Below are positions 33,489-41,885 of a stretch of 64,000 nt of DNA, piece after piece (position 1 is the stretch's first letter; the number at the start of each line of letters is the position of its first letter). This stretch comes from Deltaproteobacteria bacterium (GTDB lineage Bacteria; Myxococcota; Myxococcia; Myxococcales; SZAS-1): positions 124,001-188,000 of the forward strand of contig JAFEBB010000004.1 of the NCBI GenBank assembly GCA_018266075.1. The letters are read 5' to 3'. The notes under the pieces were generated by a model that saw only the letters and a list, made by a program, of their open reading frames with translations, was not told the DNA's origin and did not search any database. The position numbers and the translations under genes are program-made.

Positions 33489-33713
33489 CGCTCCACCCTT
33501 CATAGAGACAACGCGCCGAAATATCCACGCGCGGCGGACCGCGCCGCCTGCAGGATCTGGCTGATCCAATCGGCGCTGGCTGCTTTGCAACCTCGCAAGG
33601 GTCTTGACTGCCCCTCGGCAACTAGATACTCACGCACAGCCTCAGGGAGGCATTTGCAGCAAAAACGCAGTTCACATCGACCCTTCTGGGTCCTCTGATA
33701 GGGAGCTTTCACA

Positions 33714-34070
33714 ATGAAGAAGCTGCTCGTCGTTGCCGTCGCGGCTGTGAGCTGCGGCCTGTTCGCCTGCACCAGCGTTGAGACCGCGACCGTGTCGGGT
33801 GCCGAAGTTGTCGCCTCCGGTGGCGAGGCCGTTGCCGTTGCCCAGGCTGAGTCGCTCGGTCTGTCGGCGATCTTCCACATCGTGGACATCGTCGCCTCCG
33901 ACCTCGACCAGGTCGTGAACAAGCTCCTCGTCTCCGAGGCCAAGGCCATGGGCGGCACCAAGGTCGACCTCAAGGGCGCCGGCACCACCCCCCGCCACGG
34001 CCTGTTCGCGCTGATGGGCGGCATCATCGGCGTGACCCAGTCGCACGCCATGGGCATCGTGGTGAAGTAA
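33714..34070 (+). CDS. Small lipoprotein, probably abundantly expressed
   Basis: 118 residues; an AGGGAG-type ribosome site lies about ten bases before the ATG. The lipobox is CGLFACTS, with lipidated Cys at residue 19. The mature protein is rich in Ala, Val, Gly and Ser, with SAIFHIVDIVASDLDQVVNKLL and a glycine-rich C-terminal part (FALMGGIIGVTQSHAMGIVVK). It is followed by a strong intrinsic terminator and has unusually uniform preferred codons (GCC, GTC, AAG). Both fit a highly expressed single-gene unit. No family recognised. Confidence 0.65.
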   Translation: MKKLLVVAVAAVSCGLFACTSVETATVSGAEVVASGGEAVAVAQAESLGLSAIFHIVDIVASDLDQVVNKLLVSEAKAMGGTKVDLKGAGTTPRHGLFALMGGIIGVTQSHAMGIVVK

Positions 34071-34108
34071 GCCACGCCGCGGCCGGTCGTTCTCGGCTGC
34101 AACAGAGA

Positions 34109-34137
34109 ACCCTCTCCGGCGACGGGGAGGGTTTTTT
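34109..34137 (+). terminator. Intrinsic terminator after small lipoprotein gene
   Basis: Stem ACCCTCTCC (34109-34117) pairs with GGGGAGGGT (34124-34132), with one G-T pair and a six-base loop, followed by a T-run to 34137. This is the clearest factor-independent terminator in the window. Confidence 0.88.
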
Positions 34138-34187
34138 GTTTGCGGGAGTGGAAGCAGAATGGGGCAAGGCTGCTCTGGCAGCCGGGG

Positions 34188-34676
34188 GTGAGCGTGAGCC
34201 AGGTTTTTGCCGCACAGACCGAGCCGCTCTGGGTGCGCGCCGCGCAGGCGCTCGAGCCGCGCTCGACGCCCATGGGCCTGACCGAGTTCTGGCGCGAGGT
34301 CGTGGAGCTGGGCTGGGGCAGCCGCCACCAGGACGCCGAGGCCTGCGGCGTGTCGCTGGCCGCGCGCCTGGGCCCGACGGAGCTCGTGGCCTTCAAGCTC
34401 CGCCTCCGCCAGCTCGACGCCCAGCTCGCCCGCGCCATCGAGCTCTGGGAGATGCAGAACGAGGAGAGCCTGGGCCTGCCGCGTGAGCTGGCCGGCGCGC
34501 TGCGCGAGCACGTGATTGGCCAGGGCGAGATTCCCTACGGCGCCGCGGTGCAGGGCCCGTGGCGCGTGAAGCACCGCGCGGATCGCGACGACTACCTCGA
34601 GGGCTTTGGCCGCGTGGTCGACGAGGCGCTCAAGCACGTGCCGCAGGAGAAGCTGCTGGCTGTGATTGGTTCCTAG
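34188..34676 (+). CDS. Uncharacterised helical protein, DUF4240-like in places
   Basis: About 162 residues if the GTG at 34188 is used; the frame opens at 34140 inside the terminator tail, so the earliest TTG is unlikely, and an ATG at 34272 is another option. GLTEFWREVVELG, LRLRQLDAQLARAIELWEMQ and HVIGQGEIPYGAAVQGPW recall DUF4240-type proteins (xFWxxI start, LWxAA helix, xQGxxxYxxA). The match is loose. The stop codon TAG (34674-34676) lies inside the heptad repeat. Confidence 0.5.
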   Translation: MSVSQVFAAQTEPLWVRAAQALEPRSTPMGLTEFWREVVELGWGSRHQDAEACGVSLAARLGPTELVAFKLRLRQLDAQLARAIELWEMQNEESLGLPRELAGALREHVIGQGEIPYGAAVQGPWRVKHRADRDDYLEGFGRVVDEALKHVPQEKLLAVIGS

Positions 34677-34743
34677 TTCCTGGTTCCTGGTTGATGGTCA
34701 CTCGCCAACCAGGAACCAGCGACCAGCAACCAGGAACTGAATC
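34668..34743. repeat. Heptad inverted-repeat element, GGTTCCT subtype, copy 2
   Basis: Left units read GGTTCCT, AGTTCCT, GGTTCCT, GGTTGAT. Right units read AACCAGG, AACCAGC, GACCAGC, AACCAGG, AACTGAA. The core is a perfect 14-bp inverted repeat, CTGGTTCCTGGTTG (34680-34693) with CAACCAGGAACCAG (34706-34719), and a 12-base loop. It separates convergent genes, contains the plus-strand gene's TAG, and ends against the minus-strand gene's TGA. Its right border AACCAGGAACTGAATC is identical to copy 1. Confidence 0.88.
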
Positions 34744-35833
34744 AGCGCAACTCGATGCCGAGGCCAGGCTCGGATCCGAGCGTGTAGCGCGGTCCGGACT
34801 CGCGATAGCCGCCGCGGAACGGATCCGTGCGCAGCAGCCAGGCGGTATCGAGATCCGGGAACTCGACGCCACCCAGCGCCGCGGCGAGGTGCGTGGCCGC
34901 GGTCATGCCCAGGCGGGTCTCCACCATGCCGCCGACCATGATCGACATGCCCGCCGCCCGCGCCGCCCGACCGATGGCCAGCGCCGGTAGCAGCCCGCCG
35001 CTCTTGGCGATCTTGAGGTTCACGCCCGAGGCCGCGCGCGCGTCGCGGACGCGACCGAGCTCCGCCAGGTGCTTCACCGACTCATCGGCCACCACCGGAG
35101 CGCGGCTCGTCGAAGCGACCTGGGCCATTCCCGCGAGATCGTCCTCGGCACAGGGCTGCTCGTAGCACTCGACCGGTCCGAGTGCTTCCGCGGCGCGCAA
35201 CACCCGGACGGCCTCGTCGGCGGTGAAACCGCCATTGGCGTCGAGCCGAAACCGCGCGCCCGGCACGGCCCGGTGGACCGCAGCGAGGGCGTCGAGATCG
35301 CCCTGGAGATCTTTTCCGACCTTCACCTTGAAGCTCACGAAGCCCTTGGCGCTCCACTGCGACGCCAGCTCGGCCATGCGCGCGGGCGGCAGGATGGGCA
35401 AAGTGATGTCGGTGACCAGCTCCGGCGCGCGGCCTGGCTCCGGCCCGCCGAGCAGCGTGTAGAGGGGGACGCCCTTCGCGCGCGCGAGCGCATCGAGCAG
35501 CGCCAGCTCCACGCCCGCGCGAGAGACCAGGTGACCGTGGAACGCGGCGTCGAGCGGCGCCTGCAGCGAAGCGAGGTCGTCCGGATCCAACTTGATCCCG
35601 ATCAACCTCGGCGCGGCGGCGGCGACGGCGCGGAGCACGTCGGGCTGATCTTCGCGCGTGACCGGCGGCAGGCACGCCGCCTCGCCCAGCCCGGTGAAGC
35701 GGGCGCTGCCATCTTCGAGGACCGCGGTCACCAGCGCGCAGCGGGTGGCATCCACGCGCCCCGAGGCGATGACGAACGGATCGACGAGCGGAACAGAGAG
35801 CTCGACGACGGTGAGCGAAGCCAGCTTGAGCAT
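34742..35833 (-). CDS. Dipeptide epimerase / muconate-lactonizing-type enolase superfamily enzyme
   Basis: 363 residues with the full enolase-superfamily layout: a capping domain, then a barrel. Catalytic features are the KxK motif in SFKVKVG, metal ligands in FRLDANGGF (Asp), VECYEQPC (Glu) and VADES (Asp), and the opposite-face Lys in NLKIAKSGGL. GGMVETRLGMTAATHLA near the end is typical of L-Ala-D/L-Glu epimerases, which act in murein-peptide recycling. o-Succinylbenzoate synthase and muconate cycloisomerase are alternatives. The upstream cNMP-binding gene ends four bases before this start, so the two form an operon. Confidence 0.85.
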   Translation of the reverse strand: MLKLASLTVVELSVPLVDPFVIASGRVDATRCALVTAVLEDGSARFTGLGEAACLPPVTREDQPDVLRAVAAAAPRLIGIKLDPDDLASLQAPLDAAFHGHLVSRAGVELALLDALARAKGVPLYTLLGGPEPGRAPELVTDITLPILPPARMAELASQWSAKGFVSFKVKVGKDLQGDLDALAAVHRAVPGARFRLDANGGFTADEAVRVLRAAEALGPVECYEQPCAEDDLAGMAQVASTSRAPVVADESVKHLAELGRVRDARAASGVNLKIAKSGGLLPALAIGRAARAAGMSIMVGGMVETRLGMTAATHLAAALGGVEFPDLDTAWLLRTDPFRGGYRESGPRYTLGSEPGLGIELR

Positions 35834-35836
35834 GTC

Positions 35837-36826
35837 TTAGAGGGTGAGCTTGAAGTCGAGCTCGCCCAGGCTGCTCGCGGTGAGGCCCTGCTCGCCCGGC
35901 GCCGCCGTGTGGGCGACGAGCGTCGAGTTCGCCTGCCGCAAGTTCGCCGCCAGCTGCCGCGAGACCAGCTCCACCAGCCGGTACGCGAAGCGATTGCCGG
36001 CCTGAAAGAGCATCTCGAAGTCCGCGCTGCCGAGCCGCCACACGCGCGATTCGGACCGCGCCACCACGCTGGCCGAGCGGTTGCCGCCGTCGAGCGTCGA
36101 CACCAGCCCGAACAGCGAACCCGGCCCGAGCACCAGGAACGGCGTGCCGTGTCGACGCGTCTCCACCTCGCCGGCCACGAGCATGAAGATGGCGTCGCTG
36201 GGCTCGCCCTCGCGGCAGACCATCTCGCCCGGCTGGAGCGTGCGCTCGGTGAGCTTCTGCGCCAAGGCCAGGCGCGCGGTGGCGGGCGTATCGCGCAGGG
36301 GCCAGAAGTCGTCGAGGGTGCTCGCGTGCAGGCGCGTGCCCTCGTTCACCTTCGTGGCCGGCTCGGGCTGACCCACACCCTCGGGCACGATCTGCACCGA
36401 GACCATGCGCAGCCGCAGCGACATGTCCCGGGCCATCTTGCGGAGCACGTTGTAGGCGGCGGGGCGCTGCTGATCGCGGAGGACGTCGAAGTCGGACGCC
36501 TCGATGCGGTAGGCGCCGCCGGCCTTCTTCACCGTGGCGGTGGCCGAGCGGACGGCGTCGTCGATGAGCGACATCTCGCCCAGGGTGTCGCCGCCGGTGA
36601 GCGTGGCCAGCGGGCGCGCGTCGGGGCCGACGGTGAGGGCGACCTCGGTCTCCGGGCCGAGCACCCACATGGCCCCGCCGACGTCGCCCTCCTGGAAGAT
36701 GACCTCGCCCTGCGCGAGCTGGATGGGCCGCACCAGCCGCAAGAGCTCGACGAGGTCCTCCTTCTTCACCAGCTCGAAGAGCGGGATGGAGTGCAGGAAC
36801 TTCTCGAGGGCGGGATTCGGCTCCAT
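35837..36826 (-). CDS. Protein with two cyclic-nucleotide-binding domains
   Basis: 329 residues from ATG 36826; a TTG 12 codons earlier is possible. Two Crp-like cNMP-binding folds: the first near residues 15-125 (FQEGDVGGAMWVL, GDTLGEMSLIDD) and the second near 185-300 (REGEPSDAIFMLVAGEVE, GSLFGLVSTLDGG). The first retains the GE-S/L phosphate-binding-cassette pattern better than the second. No HTH or kinase domain follows, so it may act by binding partners. It is coupled to the epimerase gene downstream. Such proteins in Myxococcota are numerous and mostly uncharacterised. Confidence 0.82.
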   Translation of the reverse strand: MEPNPALEKFLHSIPLFELVKKEDLVELLRLVRPIQLAQGEVIFQEGDVGGAMWVLGPETEVALTVGPDARPLATLTGGDTLGEMSLIDDAVRSATATVKKAGGAYRIEASDFDVLRDQQRPAAYNVLRKMARDMSLRLRMVSVQIVPEGVGQPEPATKVNEGTRLHASTLDDFWPLRDTPATARLALAQKLTERTLQPGEMVCREGEPSDAIFMLVAGEVETRRHGTPFLVLGPGSLFGLVSTLDGGNRSASVVARSESRVWRLGSADFEMLFQAGNRFAYRLVELVSRQLAANLRQANSTLVAHTAAPGEQGLTASSLGELDFKLTL

Positions 36827-36936
36827 GAACACTGCATCGCCAATGGCGGCAGGCTCTGTCAACTCCCTTCCCCTCGCGAAACCCCATCCCGCCCATCACT
36901 TCCCCGTCTCACGCGGGAAAGGGAAGTCTCGTCATT

Positions 36937-36950
36937 AACCACCACGTTAA
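36937..36950. other. TAAC-N6-GTTA interrupted palindrome upstream of two divergent genes
   Basis: TAAC (36937-36940) and GTTA (36947-36950) are separated by CACCAC; another GTTAAC lies at 36999-37004. The site is in the 184-bp region between divergent genes, where an operator is plausible. Half-site centres are ten bases apart, one helical turn. Confidence 0.4.
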
Positions 36951-36981
36951 CAAACCAGCCACCAGCCACCAGCCACCGACC
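36951..36981. repeat. Heptad repeat, GGTGGCT subtype, single arm
   Basis: Three tandem CCAGCCA units (36956-36976) followed by CCG. This matches one arm of the larger element at 53201-53342; no opposite arm is present nearby. It lies between divergent genes, directly after the TAAC-N6-GTTA palindrome. Confidence 0.75.
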
Positions 36982-37010
36982 CGAGTCGCCGAGTGCGTTA
37001 ACGTCCGAGA

Positions 37011-38354
37011 ATGCTCCTCGCGCTCCTCCTCGCCGCCTCGCCGGTCACCATCGACGCCGGGCCGCTGAAGGTCCGCGTGGTGATCGCCGAGACGCCGAAC
37101 CTCTTCCACGCGGTGGATCAGCTCTCGGGCTGGTTTCCCTACGCGCACAAGCAGTACCGCCGCTACTATGCCGCGCCCGAGCACGGCGGCCTCTCGCCCG
37201 AGGACGAACAGCTCCTCGCCGCGCACGCCGCGGTCCGCAAGGCGCACGGCTGGGGCATGGTCGACGCGGCGCTGCTCAGCGGCGACAGCCTCGACGACGC
37301 GCTCGCCGGGGCCGTGCGCCAGAAGGCCCTCACCGCCGATGAGGCCGCCACCGAGAGGAAGGTCCTCGCCCACTTCCAGCCGCGGCTGCACGCGCTCTTC
37401 GAGGCGCAGCGGCCCGCGCTCGAGCGCTTCGCCCAGGGCGCGCTGGCGGCCACGCCCGAGCTCACCGCGTACGCGAAGAAGGCCTCGCGCTTCTGGGGCG
37501 GCTCCAAGGTCGACACCCAGCTCGTGCTCGTGGCCACGCCGCCGGGCGGAGGGGGCGGTGGCTACGCGGGCGGTCGGCTGGTGGTCGAGGTCGACGCGAC
37601 GAGCTCGCCCACCTACGTCCTCGAGCACGAGGGCTGGCACGCGTTCGCCGAGCCGCACGACGCCGCGCTGCACGCGGCTGCGACGGAGCTGGGCACCGAC
37701 TACGAGACGGTGAGCGAAGGGCTCGCGTACGCCGTCGCACCGGGGATCTGGAAGCCCGCGTCGGATCCGGATCAGCTCGTGCACCAGGTCGCGAAGGACG
37801 CCGCGGCGCACAAGTCGTTCTTCGACGAGCCCTACGTGCGCTTCAATCGGCTGGGGCTCGCGCTGCGACCCACGCTCGGGCCTGCGCTCGACGGCAACGG
37901 CACCTTCGAGAGCTACCTGGCGACGGAGAAGGCCGTGTATCGCGCGCTGGCCGAGCTGGCCGCCGTCGACGACAAGCTCCCCCCGCGCTACTTCTTCTTC
38001 GGCCCACGCGACGACGCGCTGGCCCGGGCCATCTCCCAGGAGAAGTTCGACATCTGGTCGCGGCCGGTTCAGGAGAAGTTCCTCGACGAGCTGCGTCCGA
38101 AGATTCGGCCCAGCGATCGCGTGGTGCTCGTGCTCGACGCGTCGCCGCTTCCGCCCGCGTTCACGTCGTTCCTCGGCGACAACGCGGCGAAGCTGGCGGC
38201 GCTGCGCCAGGCGTCGAAAGCGGGCGAGGCCTCGCTCGCTGGGCCAAAGGGCGAGCAGCTGACCGTCATCTGGGCGGCGGACTCTGCGGGTGCGCTGGAG
38301 AAGGCGCGCACCTCGGCGCTGCTCCGGCCCGAGTCGCCCGACGCCGGACGCTGA
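37011..38354 (+). CDS. Exported HExxH-type putative metalloprotease
   Basis: 447 residues. A short signal peptide (MLLALLLAASPV) is followed by a helical N-terminal half and a Gly-rich loop (PPGGGGGGYAGG). The zinc-binding pair is His206-Glu207-x-x-His210 in YVLEHEGWHAFAE. A downstream YETVSEGLAYAVAP may give the third ligand, Glu, in the gluzincin manner. The remaining C-terminal 180 residues are unassigned. I do not recognise the family. Peptidase activity is inferred from the motif and its context in two helices; it could instead be an inactive relative. Confidence 0.65.
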   Translation: MLLALLLAASPVTIDAGPLKVRVVIAETPNLFHAVDQLSGWFPYAHKQYRRYYAAPEHGGLSPEDEQLLAAHAAVRKAHGWGMVDAALLSGDSLDDALAGAVRQKALTADEAATERKVLAHFQPRLHALFEAQRPALERFAQGALAATPELTAYAKKASRFWGGSKVDTQLVLVATPPGGGGGGYAGGRLVVEVDATSSPTYVLEHEGWHAFAEPHDAALHAAATELGTDYETVSEGLAYAVAPGIWKPASDPDQLVHQVAKDAAAHKSFFDEPYVRFNRLGLALRPTLGPALDGNGTFESYLATEKAVYRALAELAAVDDKLPPRYFFFGPRDDALARAISQEKFDIWSRPVQEKFLDELRPKIRPSDRVVLVLDASPLPPAFTSFLGDNAAKLAALRQASKAGEASLAGPKGEQLTVIWAADSAGALEKARTSALLRPESPDAGR

Positions 38355-38388
38355 CGCCGCGCGCGTCCTCTGCTACTGCATCGAAGCG

Positions 38389-39270
38389 ATGTCCCGCTCC
38401 ACGGCGCACACGATCCTCTTCGTCGGGCTGTTCCTCGTCTCGACGAGCGGACCCGTCTTGCGCATGGCCCAGATGGACGCCTTCGCGGTGGTGCTCTACC
38501 GCATGGGCTTCTCGGGCGTGCTCTTCCTGCTCTGGGCGCTCATCCGTCGCGAGCGAATGCCCACCCGCGCGGAGCTCTCTCGCGTCGCGCTGGGCGCGGC
38601 GTTCCTGGCGGCGCACTTCTGCCTGTGGATCAAGGCATTCGATCTCACCAACTACGCGTCGAACCTCTTGCTGCTGGTGACCGAGCCCGTGACCGCGGCC
38701 GTCTTCGGGGTGTGGCTCGGCGAGCGGCCCAACGCGAACACCTGGATGTCGGTGGCGCTGTCGATCGTGGGCCTGGCCATCGTCGCGGGCGGCGACTTCG
38801 CGCTCGGCTCGCGCGCGCTCCTCGGCGACGGCTTCTGCGTCCTCGGTGGCGTGGCCATCACCCTCTTCTTCGCGGTGACGCGCAACGAGCGCAACACCCT
38901 CTCGCTCTCGAGCTTCATGGGCTGGACGATGGCCGTTGGCGCGCTCTGCGCGCTGCCGATTGTCCTGCTCGCGCGCTCGCCGCTGCTCGCCTATCCGCCG
39001 GCGTCGTGGGGCTGGATGGCGGCGCTGGTGGTGCTGACGACCGTCGGCGGACATGGCGCGTTCAACATCGCCGCGCGCCACGTGACGCTCTTCACCGTGA
39101 ACGTGGTCGTCGTGCTCGAGCCGGCCATCGCCATCGCCATGGGCGCGGGCCTGTTCGGCGCGACGGTCACGAGCCTGCAAGTCGTCGGCGGCTTGATTCT
39201 CGCGGTCGCGGTGGTGGTCGGGCTGCGCGCGCCTGCGGGCGCGCACGCCCAGGCGATGCCGAGCGAATAG
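38389..39270 (+). CDS. EamA/DMT-family transporter
   Basis: 293 residues, ATG at 38389. Ten hydrophobic segments in two EamA repeats: the first contains VLYRMGFSGVLFLLWALI and CLWIKAFDLTNYASNLLLLVTEPVTAAVFG, the second GGHGAFNIAARHVTLFTVNVVVVLEPAIAIAMG. The LxxTxPVxxxxxxxxxLGERP pattern of drug/metabolite transporters is clear. Direction and substrate are unknown; amino-acid or metabolite efflux is common in the family. It ends three bases before the convergent sdhC stop. Confidence 0.9.
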   Translation: MSRSTAHTILFVGLFLVSTSGPVLRMAQMDAFAVVLYRMGFSGVLFLLWALIRRERMPTRAELSRVALGAAFLAAHFCLWIKAFDLTNYASNLLLLVTEPVTAAVFGVWLGERPNANTWMSVALSIVGLAIVAGGDFALGSRALLGDGFCVLGGVAITLFFAVTRNERNTLSLSSFMGWTMAVGALCALPIVLLARSPLLAYPPASWGWMAALVVLTTVGGHGAFNIAARHVTLFTVNVVVVLEPAIAIAMGAGLFGATVTSLQVVGGLILAVAVVVGLRAPAGAHAQAMPSE

Positions 39271-39273
39271 TGC

Positions 39274-39948
39274 TTAGAGCGTCGCGCCGGCCTGCCAGAG
39301 GCCGTAGATCGCGCCCCAGCTCATCACCCAGAGGAGCACGAAGAGGCCGATGCCGAAGAGCTGCCAGCGCTGCATGCCCTTCTTGCTCGCGGTGAGCCCC
39401 CAGCCCATTCCGATCGACGCGATGCCGTTGCCAAGGTGGTACGCGACGCCCAGCGTGCCGAGCAGATAGACGGGCAGCGTGGGGCCGTTGAAGTGCATCT
39501 CGTGGGCGATGTCGGCGAAGTTCTCGGGCGCGCCCTCGACAAAGCGCGGGTGCAGGAACGCCAGCCAGAGGTGCGCGCCCAGGAACGCGAACACGCCGAG
39601 GGCCGCGAGGCGCTGGAGCATGTAGCGGAGGTTGTCGAAGTAGCCGTAGCGCGCGTTGTTGGGCCGCGACTTCATCAGCCGGCCCACGCCCCACACGGTG
39701 TGGAAGAGCAGCGGCAGCAGCACCAGCACCGAGATCGCAAACGAGCCATACGGGTGCTCGTAGCCGGTCACCTGGTTCTGCCAGGCGGTCGGGCTGCGGT
39801 AGACGGCGAGGTTGTTCCAGATGTGGATGAGCGTCCACACGCCGAGCGGCGCGACGGCGAGCACCGAGCCCAGCCGGTTGAGCAGGAAGTAGCCCTCATT
39901 GCTCGCTGCCGGCTCGGCGACGGTCGTGGTGGGGGCTTGGGCGCTCAT
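39274..39948 (-). CDS. sdhC: Succinate dehydrogenase/fumarate reductase cytochrome b subunit
   Basis: 224 residues with five transmembrane segments, the type-B cytochrome b558 arrangement. Candidate haem-ligand histidines: TLIHIWNN, LLFHTVWG, GAHLWLAFLHP and VAYHLGNGI. The start (LLNRLGSVLAVAPLGVWTLIH) and the GPTLPVYLLGTLGVAYHL region fit the SdhC family of delta- and epsilon-type enzymes. It anchors the dehydrogenase and passes electrons to quinone. The flavoprotein and iron-sulfur genes normally downstream are absent: the next genes encode unrelated proteins. It is therefore either an orphan or a second copy. Confidence 0.85.
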   Translation of the reverse strand: MSAQAPTTTVAEPAASNEGYFLLNRLGSVLAVAPLGVWTLIHIWNNLAVYRSPTAWQNQVTGYEHPYGSFAISVLVLLPLLFHTVWGVGRLMKSRPNNARYGYFDNLRYMLQRLAALGVFAFLGAHLWLAFLHPRFVEGAPENFADIAHEMHFNGPTLPVYLLGTLGVAYHLGNGIASIGMGWGLTASKKGMQRWQLFGIGLFVLLWVMSWGAIYGLWQAGATL

Positions 39949-40055
39949 GGCGTGCTCGGGGACGGCGGGCCGTTTTACCGACGCGACTTCCTAGCACGCG
40001 GCCGGGGCACGCGCCTCAAATCGTTATTCATCGGATCGATTAGGCCAGCTTGGGA

Positions 40056-41864
40056 TCAGCGCTGGCCGGCGGCCACGCGCTCGGCCAGCAACGACGCCGC
40101 CCCCAACGCCCAGCGCCGCTGCGAGAGCGTGGGCTCGGTGAACGTGAGCGTGTGCGCGGCGAAACGAAGCATCGCCACGCGATATCCGCTCGTGGCCACC
40201 TGGCCCGCGAGCTCGCGGATGACCCCGATGGCCGCGTGCGCTCGACGCAGGCCCTCGTCGCGAATCGACTCCGACAGCGGCGGCAGCGGCGTGCCCAGCT
40301 CGTGGCCCGCGAGCAACTCGCTCAGCGCGCGCGCCTGCGCGAGGTCGTCGCCCACGGGCGTCATGATGAAGAGCAGATCGTTCTCGAGCTTGGCGAAGTC
40401 GCGCAGGGCGTGCCCGCGCCGCACGCGGCCGAAGTCGATCACCCACACGTTCTGCTTGGCGTCGACGAGAATGTTCTGCCCGTTGAGATCACCGTGCGTC
40501 ATGCACACCGGGTGGCGCTCGCCGGGCGCGCGCGAGAGGCGCGCCAGCTCGCGGTCGTAGAAGCGCGCGAGGTGAAACGCCTCGCCCCAGCCCGGAATGC
40601 GCAGCCGATCGTTGGAGCTCAAATCATCGGTGAGCGCGGCCACGTTCTTGGCCACGCCCGGTGCCCACTTCGGCGAGAACTCGTAGTCTTCGATGAGATC
40701 CAGCGGCTCGTGCGTGGCCGCGGCGTAGAGCGGCGCGAGCACCTCGCCGAGCGCCTCGCGGATCACCTTGGGCGCGCTGGCGTCGGCTTGCGAGTAGAGC
40801 TTCTGGAAGCTGCGCACATCGCCCTTGCCCATAGCTGCGTAGCGATAGCGGATGGCGCCGCGCTCGGCGTCGTCAGCGAAGTCGATGATGCTGGGCGCGG
40901 CGTTGCCCAGCACGGCCTCGATGCTCTCGAACGCCGCGCGCTCGAAGCCCACGTCGCGGTTCGGCCCGACCTTGGCGACGCTTGGCGCCTGCCTCTGCCC
41001 CATCGCGTCGACGCTCTCCGCGAGCAGCACCGAGCAGCCCGAGAACCCGCCCGCGAGCGGCCGGAACGTCACCTCGCGACAGTTCCGGTACAGATACGCC
41101 AGCAGCGCGCGATCGGATCCGTTCGGATCCTTGAGCGGCTCCGGCGGCTCCTTGGTGAAGTTCACCTGCACCATCGCCCCGCGGGTCAGCTTCTGCGGCC
41201 CGAGAGCCGCCGCGGGCGCGTCCACCAGCCACGCCGCGAACTCACCCGGCGAGTGATCCACGCGCACGTCGAGCAGGCGATTCAGTTGGTCGAGGGCGTT
41301 GGCGTGCTGCGCGCGAGAGAAGCTCGCGGTGAACGCGGAGCACGTGGCGAGCTCGGAGATCGCGCCGCGCGTCTTCAGGTCGTAGAGCAGGAAGCTGACC
41401 TTGGCGTCGGTCCACACGCCGAGCACGCCCACGCGCAGCGCGCCGTCGGGGCTCTTCTTGCGCAGCTCCGCGAGCACCTGCGGCAACGGCGTCTCGTTGA
41501 AGTCGTTGAGGTCGACCGCGTTCACTACGTGCACGTTCGGCCGCGCGGCGTCGATGCCGGGCACGAACGCGGCGCCAGGAGACTCACGCAGGCAGTGGTT
41601 GCCGAAGCGCGCGAGGTGCGCGACCTGGCTCGGATCCTTGGCGTCGTGCCAATCGCGGATGTGCACGAGCTGGAGCGTCTCGGGCTCTTGCTCGTGCGCC
41701 CACCGCAGGAAGCGGGCGAGCGGACCTTGATCCGGATCTTCGCCGAGCAGCCGCCGCGCTTCGGCGTGGCCGACGTGCAGCGGATTGGGAACGGGCTGGC
41801 CGGCCGCGAGCGGCGCGACGAAGTCGTGCTGCAGGCACTGCGTGATCAAGACGCCAAGGGGCAT
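40056..41864 (-). CDS. Pseudo-nicotinamidase fused to APH-like kinase domain
   Basis: 602 residues. Residues 1-200 have the nicotinamidase/isochorismatase fold: Asp14 in QCLQHDF, the metal-type RDWHD (Asp71, His73) and FGNHCLRESPGAAFVPGI. The position of the nucleophilic Cys reads Lys155 (VWTDAKVSF), and the usual catalytic Lys is not evident, so the domain looks inactive. Residues about 260-590 form an aminoglycoside-phosphotransferase/choline-kinase-like domain: GGFSGCSVL, Lys298 in SVAKVG, catalytic THGDLNGQN (Asp459, Asn464) and Asp477 in VIDFGR. This kinase-like type resembles those placed beside NTPase conflict proteins. Substrate unknown. Confidence 0.75.
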   Translation of the reverse strand: MPLGVLITQCLQHDFVAPLAAGQPVPNPLHVGHAEARRLLGEDPDQGPLARFLRWAHEQEPETLQLVHIRDWHDAKDPSQVAHLARFGNHCLRESPGAAFVPGIDAARPNVHVVNAVDLNDFNETPLPQVLAELRKKSPDGALRVGVLGVWTDAKVSFLLYDLKTRGAISELATCSAFTASFSRAQHANALDQLNRLLDVRVDHSPGEFAAWLVDAPAAALGPQKLTRGAMVQVNFTKEPPEPLKDPNGSDRALLAYLYRNCREVTFRPLAGGFSGCSVLLAESVDAMGQRQAPSVAKVGPNRDVGFERAAFESIEAVLGNAAPSIIDFADDAERGAIRYRYAAMGKGDVRSFQKLYSQADASAPKVIREALGEVLAPLYAAATHEPLDLIEDYEFSPKWAPGVAKNVAALTDDLSSNDRLRIPGWGEAFHLARFYDRELARLSRAPGERHPVCMTHGDLNGQNILVDAKQNVWVIDFGRVRRGHALRDFAKLENDLLFIMTPVGDDLAQARALSELLAGHELGTPLPPLSESIRDEGLRRAHAAIGVIRELAGQVATSGYRVAMLRFAAHTLTFTEPTLSQRRWALGAASLLAERVAAGQR

Positions 41865-41885
41865 GCGCCGATTCTACACGCGCCT

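Noticed and set aside
34140-34187. Upstream extension of the gene ending at 34676 to a TTG at 34140
   Set aside because: That start lies beside the terminator T-run of the previous gene and lacks a ribosome site; a GTG at 34188 or later start is more plausible.
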